DNA from: Thiotrichaceae bacterium
Lineage (GTDB): Bacteria; Pseudomonadota; Gammaproteobacteria; SZUA-140
Reading direction: 5' to 3'
Assembly (NCBI GenBank): GCA_002401765.2
Contig: NVTY02000076.1
Location: 62,001 to 126,000, forward strand
Length of the DNA stretch: 64,000 nt
Of this stretch, positions 7,723 to 16,937 are shown piece by piece. The position numbers and the translations under genes are program-made. Under the pieces are notes generated by a model that was given only the letters and a program-made list of their open reading frames with translations, searched no databases and was not told the origin of the DNA. How positions within the stretch are numbered: position 1 is the stretch's first letter; each line of letters opens with the position of its first letter.

Positions 7723-9405
7723 CTATTCGATAATGGACGCTAGTCCATTACCGCGTGGATCACTGGCTGCCATCACCCTATTCTGGGTGCGATCCCACAG
7801 GATTGCCTGCATATTGCCGTATTGGCGGCTGCGTGCCTTCAGTGTGTGGCCCATTGACGTCAGAGTGTTGATTGTCTCTTGATCAAAGGCGTTTGGCTCA
7901 AAGCTAAGGTGGTCGGGCAGATACTGATGGTGAAAGCGTGGTGCATTGACCCAGTCGTAAGGAGGTTTGTTGGCGGCAAATTCTAGCGCAGCAAGCAGCA
8001 CCATGGTGATGATGCGGCTACCACCGGGAGTGCCGAGGATTGCAATGCGATGGTCATCTTCCAGAAACGTGGGTGACATGCTGGAGAGTGGGCGCTTGCC
8101 AGGTGCGATCTCATTGGCGCGATTACCCACCAGTCCATAAACATTGGGCACGCCTGGTTTGGATGAAAAGTCATCCATCTCATCGTTTAGCAACACGCCG
8201 GTACCGGGCGGTACGAATGCGGCACCAAAGGGGTAGTTGATCGAGAGCGTTGCTGCGACCCGGTTTCCATCGCGGTCGAGTATTGAAAAGTGGGTGGTGT
8301 CAGTCCCTTGTTGATGATCCGCGATGCCGGGCAGTTGGCTGCTGGGTGTTGCCTTGCCAGGGTGGATGGTACTAGCGAGCCCTGCGGCGTAAAAGGGGTG
8401 GCTGAGTTGTTCGACCGGCACCGAGACAAAGTCTGTATCGCCTAGATACTCTGCGCGATCCCGGTAGGCACGGCGCATGGCCTCTGTAATCAGATGTACA
8501 CGGGTGGCGTTGTCTAGTTGGTCTAGCGAGTAATTTTCGAGGATCTGAAACATCGTCGCCAGTGCAATGCCGCCGGAGGAGGGCGGGGCCGCAGAGGTGA
8601 TCTCGATGTTTTTATAGCGCGATTTTATTGGGGCTCGCTCTTTTATTTTATATTGTGTCAGATCATCGAGGGTCCAGATACCGCCCGCAGCGCGGGTCCC
8701 TTCTATTAGCCTTTTGGCCACCGGCCCACTGTAAAACCCTGCGGCACCGTGATCGGCTATGGCCTGTAGTGTATTGGCGAGGTCTAGTTGTTTGATGATA
8801 TAGCCAACATCGGGGGCTTCATTGTGATGTAAAAAAATCGCCGCCGCTGCGGGAGATCGTCGCATCGCTCTGAGGCGAAAATTGACCAGGCGTTGATAGC
8901 GCTTATCGACTGCAAAGCCATTGCGGGCGAGTGCAATGGCGGGAGCCAGGCTTTGACTGAGAGCCAGCGTGCCGTATTGTTTGGCGAGGTGTTCAAGCGC
9001 CGCTGGCACACCGGGAATAGCGGCTGCGAGTGGCCCATTGATCGACAGCTTGGGGATGATGTTACCTTTTCGATCCAGATACATGTCACGATGGGCTGAC
9101 AGCGGTGCCCGTTCGCGGCCATCGAGCATGGTCTGGAAACCGTCGGATTCGCGATGGAGTAACCAGAAACCACCGCCGCCAAGGCCTGAGCCGGCAGGCT
9201 CAACGACTGCAAGCGCAGCAGTGACTGCGATCGCCGCATCAAAGGCATTACCACCTTGATTGATGATGGTGATACCCGCTTCGGTGGCGAGTGGGTGAGC
9301 TGAGGCAATCGCCGCAGCGGGTGGTTTAGGCGTCTCAGTAGCCGCGACTGTTAGCGGTGAAACGATGATCAGTGTCGCAGTGAGCAGAAGTCTTCGGTAG
9401 CGCAT
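7723..9405 (-). CDS. ggt: Gamma-glutamyltranspeptidase
   Basis: 560 residues with a cleavable signal peptide (about residues 1-22), so the enzyme is periplasmic. It is made as a proenzyme that cuts itself to release a small subunit starting at a nucleophilic threonine, here about Thr370 in DTTHFSILDRDGN. Other family blocks are GNAFDAAIA near residue 53, GLGGGGFWL, and PLSSMSPTF and GTPGGSRII in the small subunit. It cleaves the gamma-glutamyl bond of glutathione and related compounds. Its length matches the family. The gene begins 63 bases downstream of the ferredoxin gene on the same strand and may be the last gene of that run. Confidence 0.93.
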   Translation of the reverse strand: MRYRRLLLTATLIIVSPLTVAATETPKPPAAAIASAHPLATEAGITIINQGGNAFDAAIAVTAALAVVEPAGSGLGGGGFWLLHRESDGFQTMLDGRERAPLSAHRDMYLDRKGNIIPKLSINGPLAAAIPGVPAALEHLAKQYGTLALSQSLAPAIALARNGFAVDKRYQRLVNFRLRAMRRSPAAAAIFLHHNEAPDVGYIIKQLDLANTLQAIADHGAAGFYSGPVAKRLIEGTRAAGGIWTLDDLTQYKIKERAPIKSRYKNIEITSAAPPSSGGIALATMFQILENYSLDQLDNATRVHLITEAMRRAYRDRAEYLGDTDFVSVPVEQLSHPFYAAGLASTIHPGKATPSSQLPGIADHQQGTDTTHFSILDRDGNRVAATLSINYPFGAAFVPPGTGVLLNDEMDDFSSKPGVPNVYGLVGNRANEIAPGKRPLSSMSPTFLEDDHRIAILGTPGGSRIITMVLLAALEFAANKPPYDWVNAPRFHHQYLPDHLSFEPNAFDQETINTLTSMGHTLKARSRQYGNMQAILWDRTQNRVMAASDPRGNGLASIIE

Positions 9406-9468
9406 AGGATGAGTGAGTGCCGTGGTTGGTGGGGCGCGCTTGAGCGAGAGGCGCTGTCGGAGCTAATC

Positions 9469-9741
<273 letters not shown>

Positions 9742-9769
9742 TTAAACGTGCTGTTTTGCAGCGCTCATT

Positions 9770-10249
9770 TTAGCGCATTTTATGGCAAAGCGCAGTCTCG
9801 ATCTCGGGATGTACAAACGCTGAAATATCGCCGCCGAACGATGATATTTCACGCACCAAACTGGAGGACAAATAACTGTATTTTTCGGCAGGCATTAAAA
9901 AAAGTGTTTCGATATCAGCCGCTAGCTTACGATTCATTCCTGCGAGCTGAAATTCATATTCAAAATCAGAGACGGCACGTAGCCCGCGCACAATCACGCT
10001 AGCCTGTTTCTTATGTGCAAAATCGACCAGTAGCTGGTTAAAACCACACACCTCGATATTACGGATCCCATCGAGTGCGATCTGTGCCAGTTTGATTCGT
10101 TCATCCGCGCTAAATTGGGGGGCCTTGCCGGGATTGGTGGCGACCGCGACAATGACGTGATCAAATAGCCGTGCAGCGCGCTGTACCAGGTCGCTATGGC
10201 CATTGGTCAGCGGGTCAAAGGTGCCGGGATAGATCGCTATCTTGCCCAT
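9770..10249 (-). CDS. coaD: Phosphopantetheine adenylyltransferase
   Basis: 159 residues, the usual length. It transfers AMP from ATP to 4'-phosphopantetheine, the penultimate step of coenzyme A synthesis. The nucleotidyltransferase fold is shown by [12 protein letters not shown] (residues 7-18, with the T/HxGH motif), [19 protein letters not shown], and the ATP-binding [12 protein letters not shown]. The last CoA enzyme, CoaE, is encoded elsewhere in this window (26152-26751). It lies 84 bases after rsmD on the same strand, a conserved rsmD-coaD order. Confidence 0.95.
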   Translation of the reverse strand: MGKIAIYPGTFDPLTNGHSDLVQRAARLFDHVIVAVATNPGKAPQFSADERIKLAQIALDGIRNIEVCGFNQLLVDFAHKKQASVIVRGLRAVSDFEYEFQLAGMNRKLAADIETLFLMPAEKYSYLSSSLVREISSFGGDISAFVHPEIETALCHKMR

Positions 10250-10333
10250 GATTAGTTTTCCATGACGTTAGTGGGTGACACAATTAACAAGCTGTATTTT
10301 AACAGGCTGGCAGGCCAAACCCAATTATTTGCT

Positions 10334-10903
10334 TCAGTGGTTGCGTGCGGCGAGTGCGTAGCAGACCTTGCCGCTCTGTTTTTCACGGTGCAGTCGCCAG
10401 TCTGCCGGCAGTGGTGGTGTTGGTGAGCCCTTTGCACGCTCCATATAGATCTGTGCGTGTGGTGCCAGCCAGCCATTTGATTCCAGTTGCGAGCAGTAAT
10501 GTTCAAGGTTGCCAGTCTCAAACGGTGGGTCGAGAAAAATGATATCGAACGGCTGTGCTGCACGTTGTAGGTAGTTGTCCGCATTGCACTGCTCGATCTG
10601 TGCGCCGTCTGTTTTTAATAGTGTTGCATTGACGCGTAGCTGGCGGGTAACGGCGACGCTCTGCTCAACCATCACCACTTCGCTTGCGCCGCGCGAAAGT
10701 GCTTCAAAACCGAGCGCACCGCTGCCGCTGAAAAGGTCGAGGCAGCGCGCATCTGCAATTGATGTTTGCAACCAGTTGAAAAGCGTCTCGCGAATTCTGT
10801 CTGGCGTTGGGCGCACGCCAAGCTCCGTGACGAAGTCGATTTTACGACCGCGCCACGAACCGCCGATGATGCGCAACTGCCCTGCTTTGCTGTTATTTAC
10901 CAC
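10334..10903 (-). CDS. rsmD: 16S rRNA (guanine966-N2)-methyltransferase
   Basis: 189 residues. The SAM-binding region LDLFSGSGALGFEALSRGA lies at about residues 65-83, and the catalytic DPPF of N2-guanine methyltransferases at Asp125. The N-terminal RIIGGSWRGRKI and RPTPDRIRETLFNWL blocks are typical of RsmD, which methylates 16S rRNA on the small subunit. The start is GTG at 10903, overlapping by one base the TAG stop of the upstream M16-like gene, so the two are coupled. In other Gammaproteobacteria rsmD lies beside ftsY, as it does here in a looser form. Confidence 0.93.
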   Translation of the reverse strand: MVNNSKAGQLRIIGGSWRGRKIDFVTELGVRPTPDRIRETLFNWLQTSIADARCLDLFSGSGALGFEALSRGASEVVMVEQSVAVTRQLRVNATLLKTDGAQIEQCNADNYLQRAAQPFDIIFLDPPFETGNLEHYCSQLESNGWLAPHAQIYMERAKGSPTPPLPADWRLHREKQSGKVCYALAARNH

Positions 10904-12255
10904 TATCGCGACTCAAAGCCGGTGGCGGCTTTTACTGCCTGTGGTGGCGCGCCGACCGTGATAGTGAACATTTTGTCGGGATGAACGCGGCGCTTAAAGG
11001 CGTCTTTGATCTGTTCGATGGTGACGGCATTGATGTGGTCGTTATAGGTATCGAGGTAATCTAGCGGTAGATTGTAAAAGCCAATGTTACCGAGGTAGCC
11101 GAGAATCTTGCTGTTGCTGGCAATGCGCAGTGGAAAACCGCCAGTGATATTACGTTGGGCTGCCTCGAGTTCCGCTGCTGTCGGGCCGTTATCAATGAAT
11201 TCTTGTAGTGTTGAGAACATCACTTGGATGGCGTCACTTGCCTGGTCATTGCGTGTTTGTAGCCCCATTAGGAATGGGCCTGCTGCACGCATCGGCGAGA
11301 AAAAACTATAGGCGCTATAGGCGAGGCCTCGTTTATTGCGAATCTCATCGCTGATGCGCGAGGTGAGCCCGCTGCCGCCAAGAATGTGATTGCCGACGTA
11401 AAGGGCAAAGTGATCGGGATCATCGCGAGTTATACCTGGGTGGCCAATCGATATGTGTGTTTGTGTCGATGGATGCTCGATGTTGATCACGGCCCCTTTG
11501 TCAATGGTGGTGGCTGGCGCAACACGCGGTGAGGCTTTGCCTGAGGCAAGCCCTTTGGTGAGTTGGCTGGCAATCGCTTCGGCGGTGCCTCGGTCAAGGT
11601 CGCCGACGATGGCGACCACTGCATTTTTAGCGACATAGTACTGTTGGTAATACTGAACCATGTCATTGCGGGTCAGTGTGCTCACGCTCTCTTCAAAACC
11701 GAGGGACGGGGCGCTATAGGGATGATCGCCATACAGGGCCTTAAAAAAAGCCTTGCCGATAATCGATTGTGGCGACTGACGCTGCGATTGAATGGCAATT
11801 AATGTCTGCTTCTGATTGCGTTCAAAGCTTTCGAGCGGAAATGTCGGTTCGCTCAGGGTGAGGGCGAAAAGCTCAAGCGCGGGTGTTAGCAGTGCCGGGT
11901 CGGTGAGACTGCGCAGCTTCATCAGTGCCATGTCGCGATAAGAACCGGTACCAAATTCCGCGCCAAGGCTATCAAATTGCTCGGCTATCTGGTCGGCATT
12001 TAATTTTCCGGCACCTTCATCAAGCAACGAATTGGTGAGATGGGCAAGCCCTTTTTTATCGTGATCACGGGCGCTACCGGCATCAAAGGTGAATTGAATG
12101 TCGACCATCGGCAGGCCGGGTGCCGCAACAAAGTAGATGCGGGCACCGTTATCGGTTGTCCAGTGCTGGATCGTAGGGGCAGCGATGGAGGGGAGCGATA
12201 CAAGGGAGAAGATAAAAGGGAGCAGCCCGAGTATTGAGTATTTGTGTTTGCACAT
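10903..12255 (-). CDS. M16-family peptidase-like protein, non-catalytic subunit
   Basis: 450 residues from the chosen start, which gives a clean signal peptide (MCKHKYSILGLLPFIFSL...SIAAP); AGGAAG lies 13 bases upstream. A longer frame reaches ATG 12351 but adds a low-complexity Lys-rich stretch overlapping the previous gene. The fold is M16 (insulinase/mitochondrial-processing-peptidase type), but the HxxEH zinc site is degenerate: the equivalent position reads GLAHLTNSLLDEG. The C-terminal half keeps GLAYSAYSFFSP, the Arg/Tyr-type substrate-contact region. Such proteins pair with an active M16 subunit; the gene 70 bases upstream encodes one. The pair should act in the periplasm. Confidence 0.85.
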   Translation of the reverse strand: MCKHKYSILGLLPFIFSLVSLPSIAAPTIQHWTTDNGARIYFVAAPGLPMVDIQFTFDAGSARDHDKKGLAHLTNSLLDEGAGKLNADQIAEQFDSLGAEFGTGSYRDMALMKLRSLTDPALLTPALELFALTLSEPTFPLESFERNQKQTLIAIQSQRQSPQSIIGKAFFKALYGDHPYSAPSLGFEESVSTLTRNDMVQYYQQYYVAKNAVVAIVGDLDRGTAEAIASQLTKGLASGKASPRVAPATTIDKGAVINIEHPSTQTHISIGHPGITRDDPDHFALYVGNHILGGSGLTSRISDEIRNKRGLAYSAYSFFSPMRAAGPFLMGLQTRNDQASDAIQVMFSTLQEFIDNGPTAAELEAAQRNITGGFPLRIASNSKILGYLGNIGFYNLPLDYLDTYNDHINAVTIEQIKDAFKRRVHPDKMFTITVGAPPQAVKAATGFESR

Positions 12256-12325
12256 CGTGTTTTTCTGCTTCCTGGATTGTGTGTTTTTTGTCTTTGGCCC
12301 TTTACCTTCTGCCCTTTTCCCTGCT

Positions 12326-13702
12326 TTAGCGGCCATGACCACCACCTCCACTCATGCGGCGTTTCATCGTTTCGAGGTCCAGTGGTTGTGGCATCAGTGT
12401 TGCGATGGTGAGGTTGTCATCAATCAGGTATTTCTTTGCCACTTGTTGAATCTGTTCCGGGGTGATGGCGCGAATGCGCTCAACATAATCGTCGAGAATT
12501 TTCCATGAGAGGCCAACGGTCTCAAGGATGCCGATTTGCATCGCCTGATAATAGACTGAATCGCGTTGATAGACATCAGCTGCAACGACTTGCGCCTTGA
12601 TGCGCGCCAGTTCTTCTTCGCTGGCCAACTCATGGTGAAGGCGCTGTACCTGTTCGCGGATCGCGAGTTCTAGTGTTTCAACCGTCTGTCCTTGTGCGGG
12701 GGTGCCGCTGAAACTCAGCAGGTCATTGTGTAGTCCGGTCATACCGTAGCTGGTGCCGATACTGGCGGCGATCTGTTTTTCGCGTACCAGGAGCTTTTCA
12801 AAACGCGCACCCTTGCCACCATCGAGTACTGCCGCGAGGACTTCTAGCGCATAGGGTTCCCATGAGTCTTCTGGTGTCAGTGTTGGGACTTTATAGCCCA
12901 TCATTAAATAAGGCAGTTCGGCGGGGGCTTTAACCAATACCCGTTTTTCACCTTTTTGAGCCGCTTCGATTCTGGGTTTGGTGGCGGCGACTTCTCCACG
13001 TTGATGTACCCCGTAATATTTCTTTGCCATCTGATAGACCTCATCGGCATTCACATCACCCACTACCACCAGCGTTGCATTGTTGGGCGCGTACCACATC
13101 TCGTACCATTTTCTAAGATCGTCATTGTTCATGTTTTCGAGATCATTCATCCAGCCGATTACTGGGTTGCCATAGGGGTTATTCATAAATGCGGTCGAGG
13201 CAAATTGCTCGTAGGTCAGGGATTTGGGGTTATCTTCCGTGCGCAGGCGGCGCTCTTCCATCACTACTTGTATCTCCTTGGCAAACTCATCATCGAGTAG
13301 TTTCAGGTTGCGCATGCGATCAGACTCCATCTCGAAGCTCACCTCGAGGCGGCTCTTTTCCAAGGTCTGAAAATAGGCGGTATAGTCGCGCCCAGTAAAG
13401 GCATTTTGACTGCCGCCATTTTCACTGATGATGCGTGAAAACTCACCCGGCGCATGTTTCTCGGTGCCCTTGAACATCATGTGCTCCAAAATATGAGAAA
13501 CGCCCGTGATGCCGTTGTGCTCGTAGCTGCTGCCGACCTTGTACCACACCTGCGAGATCACCACGGGCGCGCGATGGTCCTCTTTAATGATGACCTTGAG
13601 GCCGTTGTCCAGCATATATTCATGCGTGGCTGACTCGTCACTCGCCCAGGAGGCGATGGACATAAGGCTGGCGCAAAGTGCTACCAAAGACTTTTTCAGC
13701 AT
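12326..13702 (-). CDS. M16-family zinc metallopeptidase, catalytic subunit
   Basis: 458 residues with a signal peptide (residues 1-20, ending SWA), so it is periplasmic. The inverted zinc motif HILEH is at His70-Glu73-His74, and a downstream glutamate region EIQVVMEERRLRTEDNP supplies the third ligand. Together they mark an active M16B peptidase. Further blocks are NAFTGRDYTAYFQTL and YAPNNATLVVVGDV. The C-terminus ends in a glycine/histidine-rich tail. It is the first gene of a minus-strand run (M16, M16-like, rsmD, coaD, yfhL, ggt) and diverges from ftsY with 180 bases between. Substrate unknown. Confidence 0.9.
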   Translation of the reverse strand: MLKKSLVALCASLMSIASWASDESATHEYMLDNGLKVIIKEDHRAPVVISQVWYKVGSSYEHNGITGVSHILEHMMFKGTEKHAPGEFSRIISENGGSQNAFTGRDYTAYFQTLEKSRLEVSFEMESDRMRNLKLLDDEFAKEIQVVMEERRLRTEDNPKSLTYEQFASTAFMNNPYGNPVIGWMNDLENMNNDDLRKWYEMWYAPNNATLVVVGDVNADEVYQMAKKYYGVHQRGEVAATKPRIEAAQKGEKRVLVKAPAELPYLMMGYKVPTLTPEDSWEPYALEVLAAVLDGGKGARFEKLLVREKQIAASIGTSYGMTGLHNDLLSFSGTPAQGQTVETLELAIREQVQRLHHELASEEELARIKAQVVAADVYQRDSVYYQAMQIGILETVGLSWKILDDYVERIRAITPEQIQQVAKKYLIDDNLTIATLMPQPLDLETMKRRMSGGGGHGR

Positions 13703-13882
13703 ATTAGGTTCCTTGTGTTGGTTAATACCCCCATACAGCGCCTAAAGGGCGGTGCTAAACAATGATGACTTGTTTAGAGGTTCCTTTATTAATGGTAGGA
13801 TTAGCATAACGAAACTGTCGGCCTTTGTAATGTGTTCAGTAGGCCAAAATTCAACCGGCTAATAATTGTAAGATTTTGATTT

Positions 13883-14878
13883 ATGTTTGGATTCGGAAAA
13901 AGTAACCCAAAAGAGAAAGAAGAGACGAAGTCGCCCGGCATGTTGGGGCGCCTGCGTGATCGGTTAACGCGCACCCGCACCAGCTTGGTTGGTGGCCTTG
14001 GCAACCTGATGATGGGTCGCAAAGAGATTGACGAGGAGGTACTTGAAGAGCTGGAGATGATGCTGCTCACCGCTGATGTTGGCGTCGATGCCACTCAGCA
14101 GATCATCAGTGACCTCACTGAGCGCGTGTCTCGCAAACAGCTCGGCGATAGTGGCGCACTCTACGCCGCATTGCGTGAGGATATGTTGAAGATTCTCGCA
14201 CCCGCTTGCCAGCCGCTGGTGTGTGATAGTGGAAAACAGCCGTATGTGATCTTAATGGTCGGTATCAATGGCGTCGGAAAAACCACCACTATCGGTAAGT
14301 TGGCGAAGAAATTCCAGGCCGAGGGCAAGTCAGTGATGCTGGCTGCGGGTGATACCTTTCGTGCTGCTGCGGTTGAGCAACTGCAGGTGTGGGGCGATCG
14401 CAATAACATCACGGTGGTGGCCCAGCCGCGCGCCTCTGACCCTGCCTCGGTGATCTTTGATGCGATGGATTCGGCACGCTCCAAAGGAATGGATATTTTG
14501 ATCGTTGATACCGCGGGTCGACTTCATACCCAGGCCAATCTGATGGAAGAGCTGAAAAAGATTCGACGCGTATTGGCGCGCCACGATGAAAGCGCGCCAC
14601 ATGAGGTGATGCTGGTGGTGGATGCGGGCACCGGCCAGAATGCGATTACGCAGGTAGAGCAATTTAATAAGGCGGTTGGCCTGACCGGCCTCACCTTGAC
14701 CAAGTTGGACGGTACCGCCAAGGGCGGGGTGCTGTTTGCGATCGCCAATAGGCTTAATGTGCCGATTCGTTTTATCGGTGTTGGCGAGGGGATTGAAGAC
14801 CTGCGCATCTTTGATGCTGAGGAATTTGTGGATGCACTATTTGGTGAAGAGCTTGCTGACAGTGGCGAGCAGAAATAA
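13883..14878 (+). CDS. ftsY: Signal recognition particle receptor FtsY
   Basis: 331 residues. It has a short charged N-terminus, the NG domain N-part (about residues 25-110), then GTPase motifs: GINGVGKTTTIGKLA (G1, residues 127-141), DTFRAAAVEQL, DTAGRLHTQANL (G3), and TKLDGTAKGG (G4). It docks ribosome-SRP complexes at the inner membrane for co-translational insertion of membrane proteins. The acidic A domain seen in E. coli is almost absent, as in many other species. It is followed 26 bases later by ftsE, the conserved ftsYEX order, and diverges from the M16 operon. Confidence 0.97.
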   Translation: MFGFGKSNPKEKEETKSPGMLGRLRDRLTRTRTSLVGGLGNLMMGRKEIDEEVLEELEMMLLTADVGVDATQQIISDLTERVSRKQLGDSGALYAALREDMLKILAPACQPLVCDSGKQPYVILMVGINGVGKTTTIGKLAKKFQAEGKSVMLAAGDTFRAAAVEQLQVWGDRNNITVVAQPRASDPASVIFDAMDSARSKGMDILIVDTAGRLHTQANLMEELKKIRRVLARHDESAPHEVMLVVDAGTGQNAITQVEQFNKAVGLTGLTLTKLDGTAKGGVLFAIANRLNVPIRFIGVGEGIEDLRIFDAEEFVDALFGEELADSGEQK

Positions 14879-14904
14879 GTAACGAGCGGAATGAGGTAAG
14901 GCTC

Positions 14905-15588
14905 ATGATCCATTTTGAGAATGTTGGTAAGCGCTATGCCGACGGTGGCGAGGCGTTGAGTGGCATTAACCTGCAGCTAGATGCGGGCGAGATGGCCTTT
15001 CTCACTGGTCATTCCGGTGCGGGTAAAAGCACCATGTTGAAGTTGATCGGGCTGATCGAACGCGCTAGCTACGGTCAGGTGATCATCAACGGTAAAAACT
15101 TTTCTAAACTGGGGCGGCGTCATATCCCCTATGTGCGCCGTGACATCGGCATCATCTTCCAAAACCATCAACTGCTGAACGATCGTACTGTGTTTGATAA
15201 CGTGGCGCTGCCGCTGGTGATTGCTGGCCTGCCGTACCGTGATATTCAGCGCCGTGTTCACGCCTCGCTTGATAAGGTCGGACTGCTTGAGAAAGAGCGT
15301 ATGTTGCCGTTGTCGCTATCGGGCGGTGAGCAGCAGCGTGTTGGCATCGCGCGCGCGGTGGTCAACAAACCGCCGTTGTTGGTGGCGGATGAGCCGACCG
15401 GCAACCTTGATCCCGCGCTCTCTGCTGAGATCATGAACCTCTTTGCCGAGTTTAATCAGGTCGGGGTGACGGTGTTGATTGCCAGTCATGATATCGATCT
15501 GATCACTCGCATGGATAAGCGTGTGTTGGTGTTGGATAAGGGGCGGCTGGTTGATGGTGCAGGTGAGCAGGGTGAGGTGCAGCCATAA
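14905..15588 (+). CDS. ftsE: Cell-division ABC transporter ATP-binding protein FtsE
   Basis: 227 residues. Walker [10 protein letters not shown] is near residue 36, the Q-loop is IIFQNHQLL, the ABC signature is [14 protein letters not shown] and Walker B is [12 protein letters not shown]. The switch histidine lies in ASHDIDL. FtsE with FtsX forms a mechanotransmitting ABC complex at the division septum that activates periplasmic cell-wall amidases; it does not transport a substrate. The stop overlaps the ftsX start by one base (TAATG). Confidence 0.96.
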   Translation: MIHFENVGKRYADGGEALSGINLQLDAGEMAFLTGHSGAGKSTMLKLIGLIERASYGQVIINGKNFSKLGRRHIPYVRRDIGIIFQNHQLLNDRTVFDNVALPLVIAGLPYRDIQRRVHASLDKVGLLEKERMLPLSLSGGEQQRVGIARAVVNKPPLLVADEPTGNLDPALSAEIMNLFAEFNQVGVTVLIASHDIDLITRMDKRVLVLDKGRLVDGAGEQGEVQP

Positions 15589-16625
15589 TGGCACGCCAGG
15601 CAACCCGTCGCTCGCCGCGTCGTTCCGCAACCCGACTCTCATCGAGTGAGGGCATCTTGAAACGCGGTGCAAGTACTAGCGCGATGCGCCGCCCCCACCG
15701 CAAAGGGTGGCTTCGCGGTTATTTTAAAGGCCATTTCCAGGCACTCTTTCTAAGTCTTGGGCGTGTCAGCCGTAACCCGTTATCGAGTTTGATGACCATT
15801 GCTGTGATCGGTATTGCACTGGCACTGCCCGCTGGACTGCATGTCGCGCTGAAGAATGTGCAGGGGGTGAGTGCTGGCTGGGAAGATGCGGTACAGATTT
15901 CGCTCTTTTTGAACCAAGGTATCGAGGCCGCTGAGGCGAGGCGTATCGCTGAGAAAATTAGTGCGATGCCTGCGATTGAAGAGGTGGTGCATGTCACCCC
16001 GCAGCAAGCGTTGGGCGAATTTCGTCAATACTCCGGTTTTGGTGATGTGCTTGCAGTGCTCGATGAAAACCCGCTGCCCAATGTGTTACTCGTGCGGCCG
16101 ACAAAGGCGGCCAGCGAACCGCTGCTGGTGGAGCCGTTGCTGCATGAACTGCGTAATTTTTCATCGGTTGAGATGGCGCAGCTCGATATGGAGTGGCTCA
16201 AGCGGCTCTACGCGATTATGGCGATTGGTGAACGTGGCGTTCTAGTACTGGCGGCGTTGCTAGCGTTGGCGGTACTGTTGATTGTTGGCAATACTATTCG
16301 TCTTGCGATTCAGAATCATCGTGATGAGATTGAGGTGCAGAAGTTGATTGGCGCAACGGATGCTTTTATTCAGCGTCCTTTTTTATATAGTGGACTGTGG
16401 CAAGGGGTGCTGGGGGCGATGATGGCGTGGTTGTTGGTGACACTCTCCTTATGGCTGCTGCAGGGCCCGGTGCAGCAGCTTGCGCTGCTCTATAGCAGCA
16501 ATTTCTCCCTTGGTTCGCTGGAGCCTGCAGGCGTTTTGGTGGTGCTGAGCGCCGGTGGTTTACTCGGCCTGTTGGGTGCGTGGTTGGCCGTGGGGCGTCA
16601 CTTGCGAGATATTGAGCCAACCTAA
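15588..16625 (+). CDS. ftsX: Cell-division protein FtsX
   Basis: 345 residues. About 50 basic cytoplasmic residues (very Arg-rich) precede helix 1 at about 62-82 (SLMTIAVIGIALALPAGL). A roughly 100-residue periplasmic domain contains NPLPNVLLVRP. Three further helices form the FtsX permease-like domain, with NTIRLAIQNHRDEIEVQKLIGA between. It anchors FtsE at the septum. The N-terminal extension is longer and more basic than I would expect. The stop codon TAA (16623-16625) directly abuts the palindromic element at 16626-16802, and the same TAA is repeated after that element. Confidence 0.95.
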   Translation: MARQATRRSPRRSATRLSSSEGILKRGASTSAMRRPHRKGWLRGYFKGHFQALFLSLGRVSRNPLSSLMTIAVIGIALALPAGLHVALKNVQGVSAGWEDAVQISLFLNQGIEAAEARRIAEKISAMPAIEEVVHVTPQQALGEFRQYSGFGDVLAVLDENPLPNVLLVRPTKAASEPLLVEPLLHELRNFSSVEMAQLDMEWLKRLYAIMAIGERGVLVLAALLALAVLLIVGNTIRLAIQNHRDEIEVQKLIGATDAFIQRPFLYSGLWQGVLGAMMAWLLVTLSLWLLQGPVQQLALLYSSNFSLGSLEPAGVLVVLSAGGLLGLLGAWLAVGRHLRDIEPT

Positions 16626-16802
16626 GGGATGGAAATTAAATAACTCATACATCTCGTATCCCGACTTCAGCTCGCGTTGCCACGTTCTTCTTTCACAAAA
16701 GCTCGAAATAGAACGACTATTCCTGCACGTTTGTTCAGTCAGAACGAGCCAACGCAAACTAAATCAGGGCGCCATATGTATAAGTTATTTAATTTCCATC
16801 CC
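16626..16802. mobile_element. MITE-like 177-bp palindromic element flanked by TAA repeats
   Basis: The ends are a perfect 20-bp inverted repeat (GGGATGGAAATTAAATAACT at 16626-16645 and its complement at 16783-16802). Beyond them the arms stay recognisably complementary for about 75 bases each, with shared blocks ATACAT, GCGTTG and CGTTCT in the same order, so the whole element can fold into one long imperfect hairpin. TAA occurs immediately outside both ends (the ftsX stop 16623-16625 and 16803-16805), consistent with a three-base target duplication. There is no transposase gene inside. This fits a non-autonomous miniature element inserted at the ftsX stop codon. It could also act as a 3'-end structure for the ftsX transcript. 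Confidence 0.7.
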
Positions 16803-16871
16803 TAAGCAGTAACTCATTGAATTTTAAGGTGTATAAAAGTTACCACCCGCTTGTGGGAACTTCTCTAGAAA

Positions 16872-16898
16872 TTAGCACTCTTACTACTGGAGTGCTAA
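16872..16898. promoter_or_regulatory. CIRCE operator (HrcA-binding site) upstream of rpoH
   Basis: A perfect inverted repeat TTAGCACTC - 9 bases - GAGTGCTAA, exactly the 9-9-9 consensus of CIRCE, the operator of the heat-shock repressor HrcA. It ends 39 bases before the rpoH start, in the promoter/leader region. HrcA usually controls groESL and sometimes dnaK. A site at rpoH would place the sigma-32 regulon under HrcA. hrcA itself is not in this window. Confidence 0.92.
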
Positions 16899-16937
16899 AA
16901 TGTAACGAATGTTATCTTAATGAGAGGGTGTTAAGTG

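Noticed and set aside
12256-12351. Longer N-terminus for the non-catalytic M16 protein
   Set aside because: Adds a Lys-rich, low-complexity stretch before a clean signal peptide and overlaps the preceding gene.
16555-16812. Frames on both strands across the palindromic element
   Set aside because: They are by-products of the inverted repeat and the end of ftsX, not genes.
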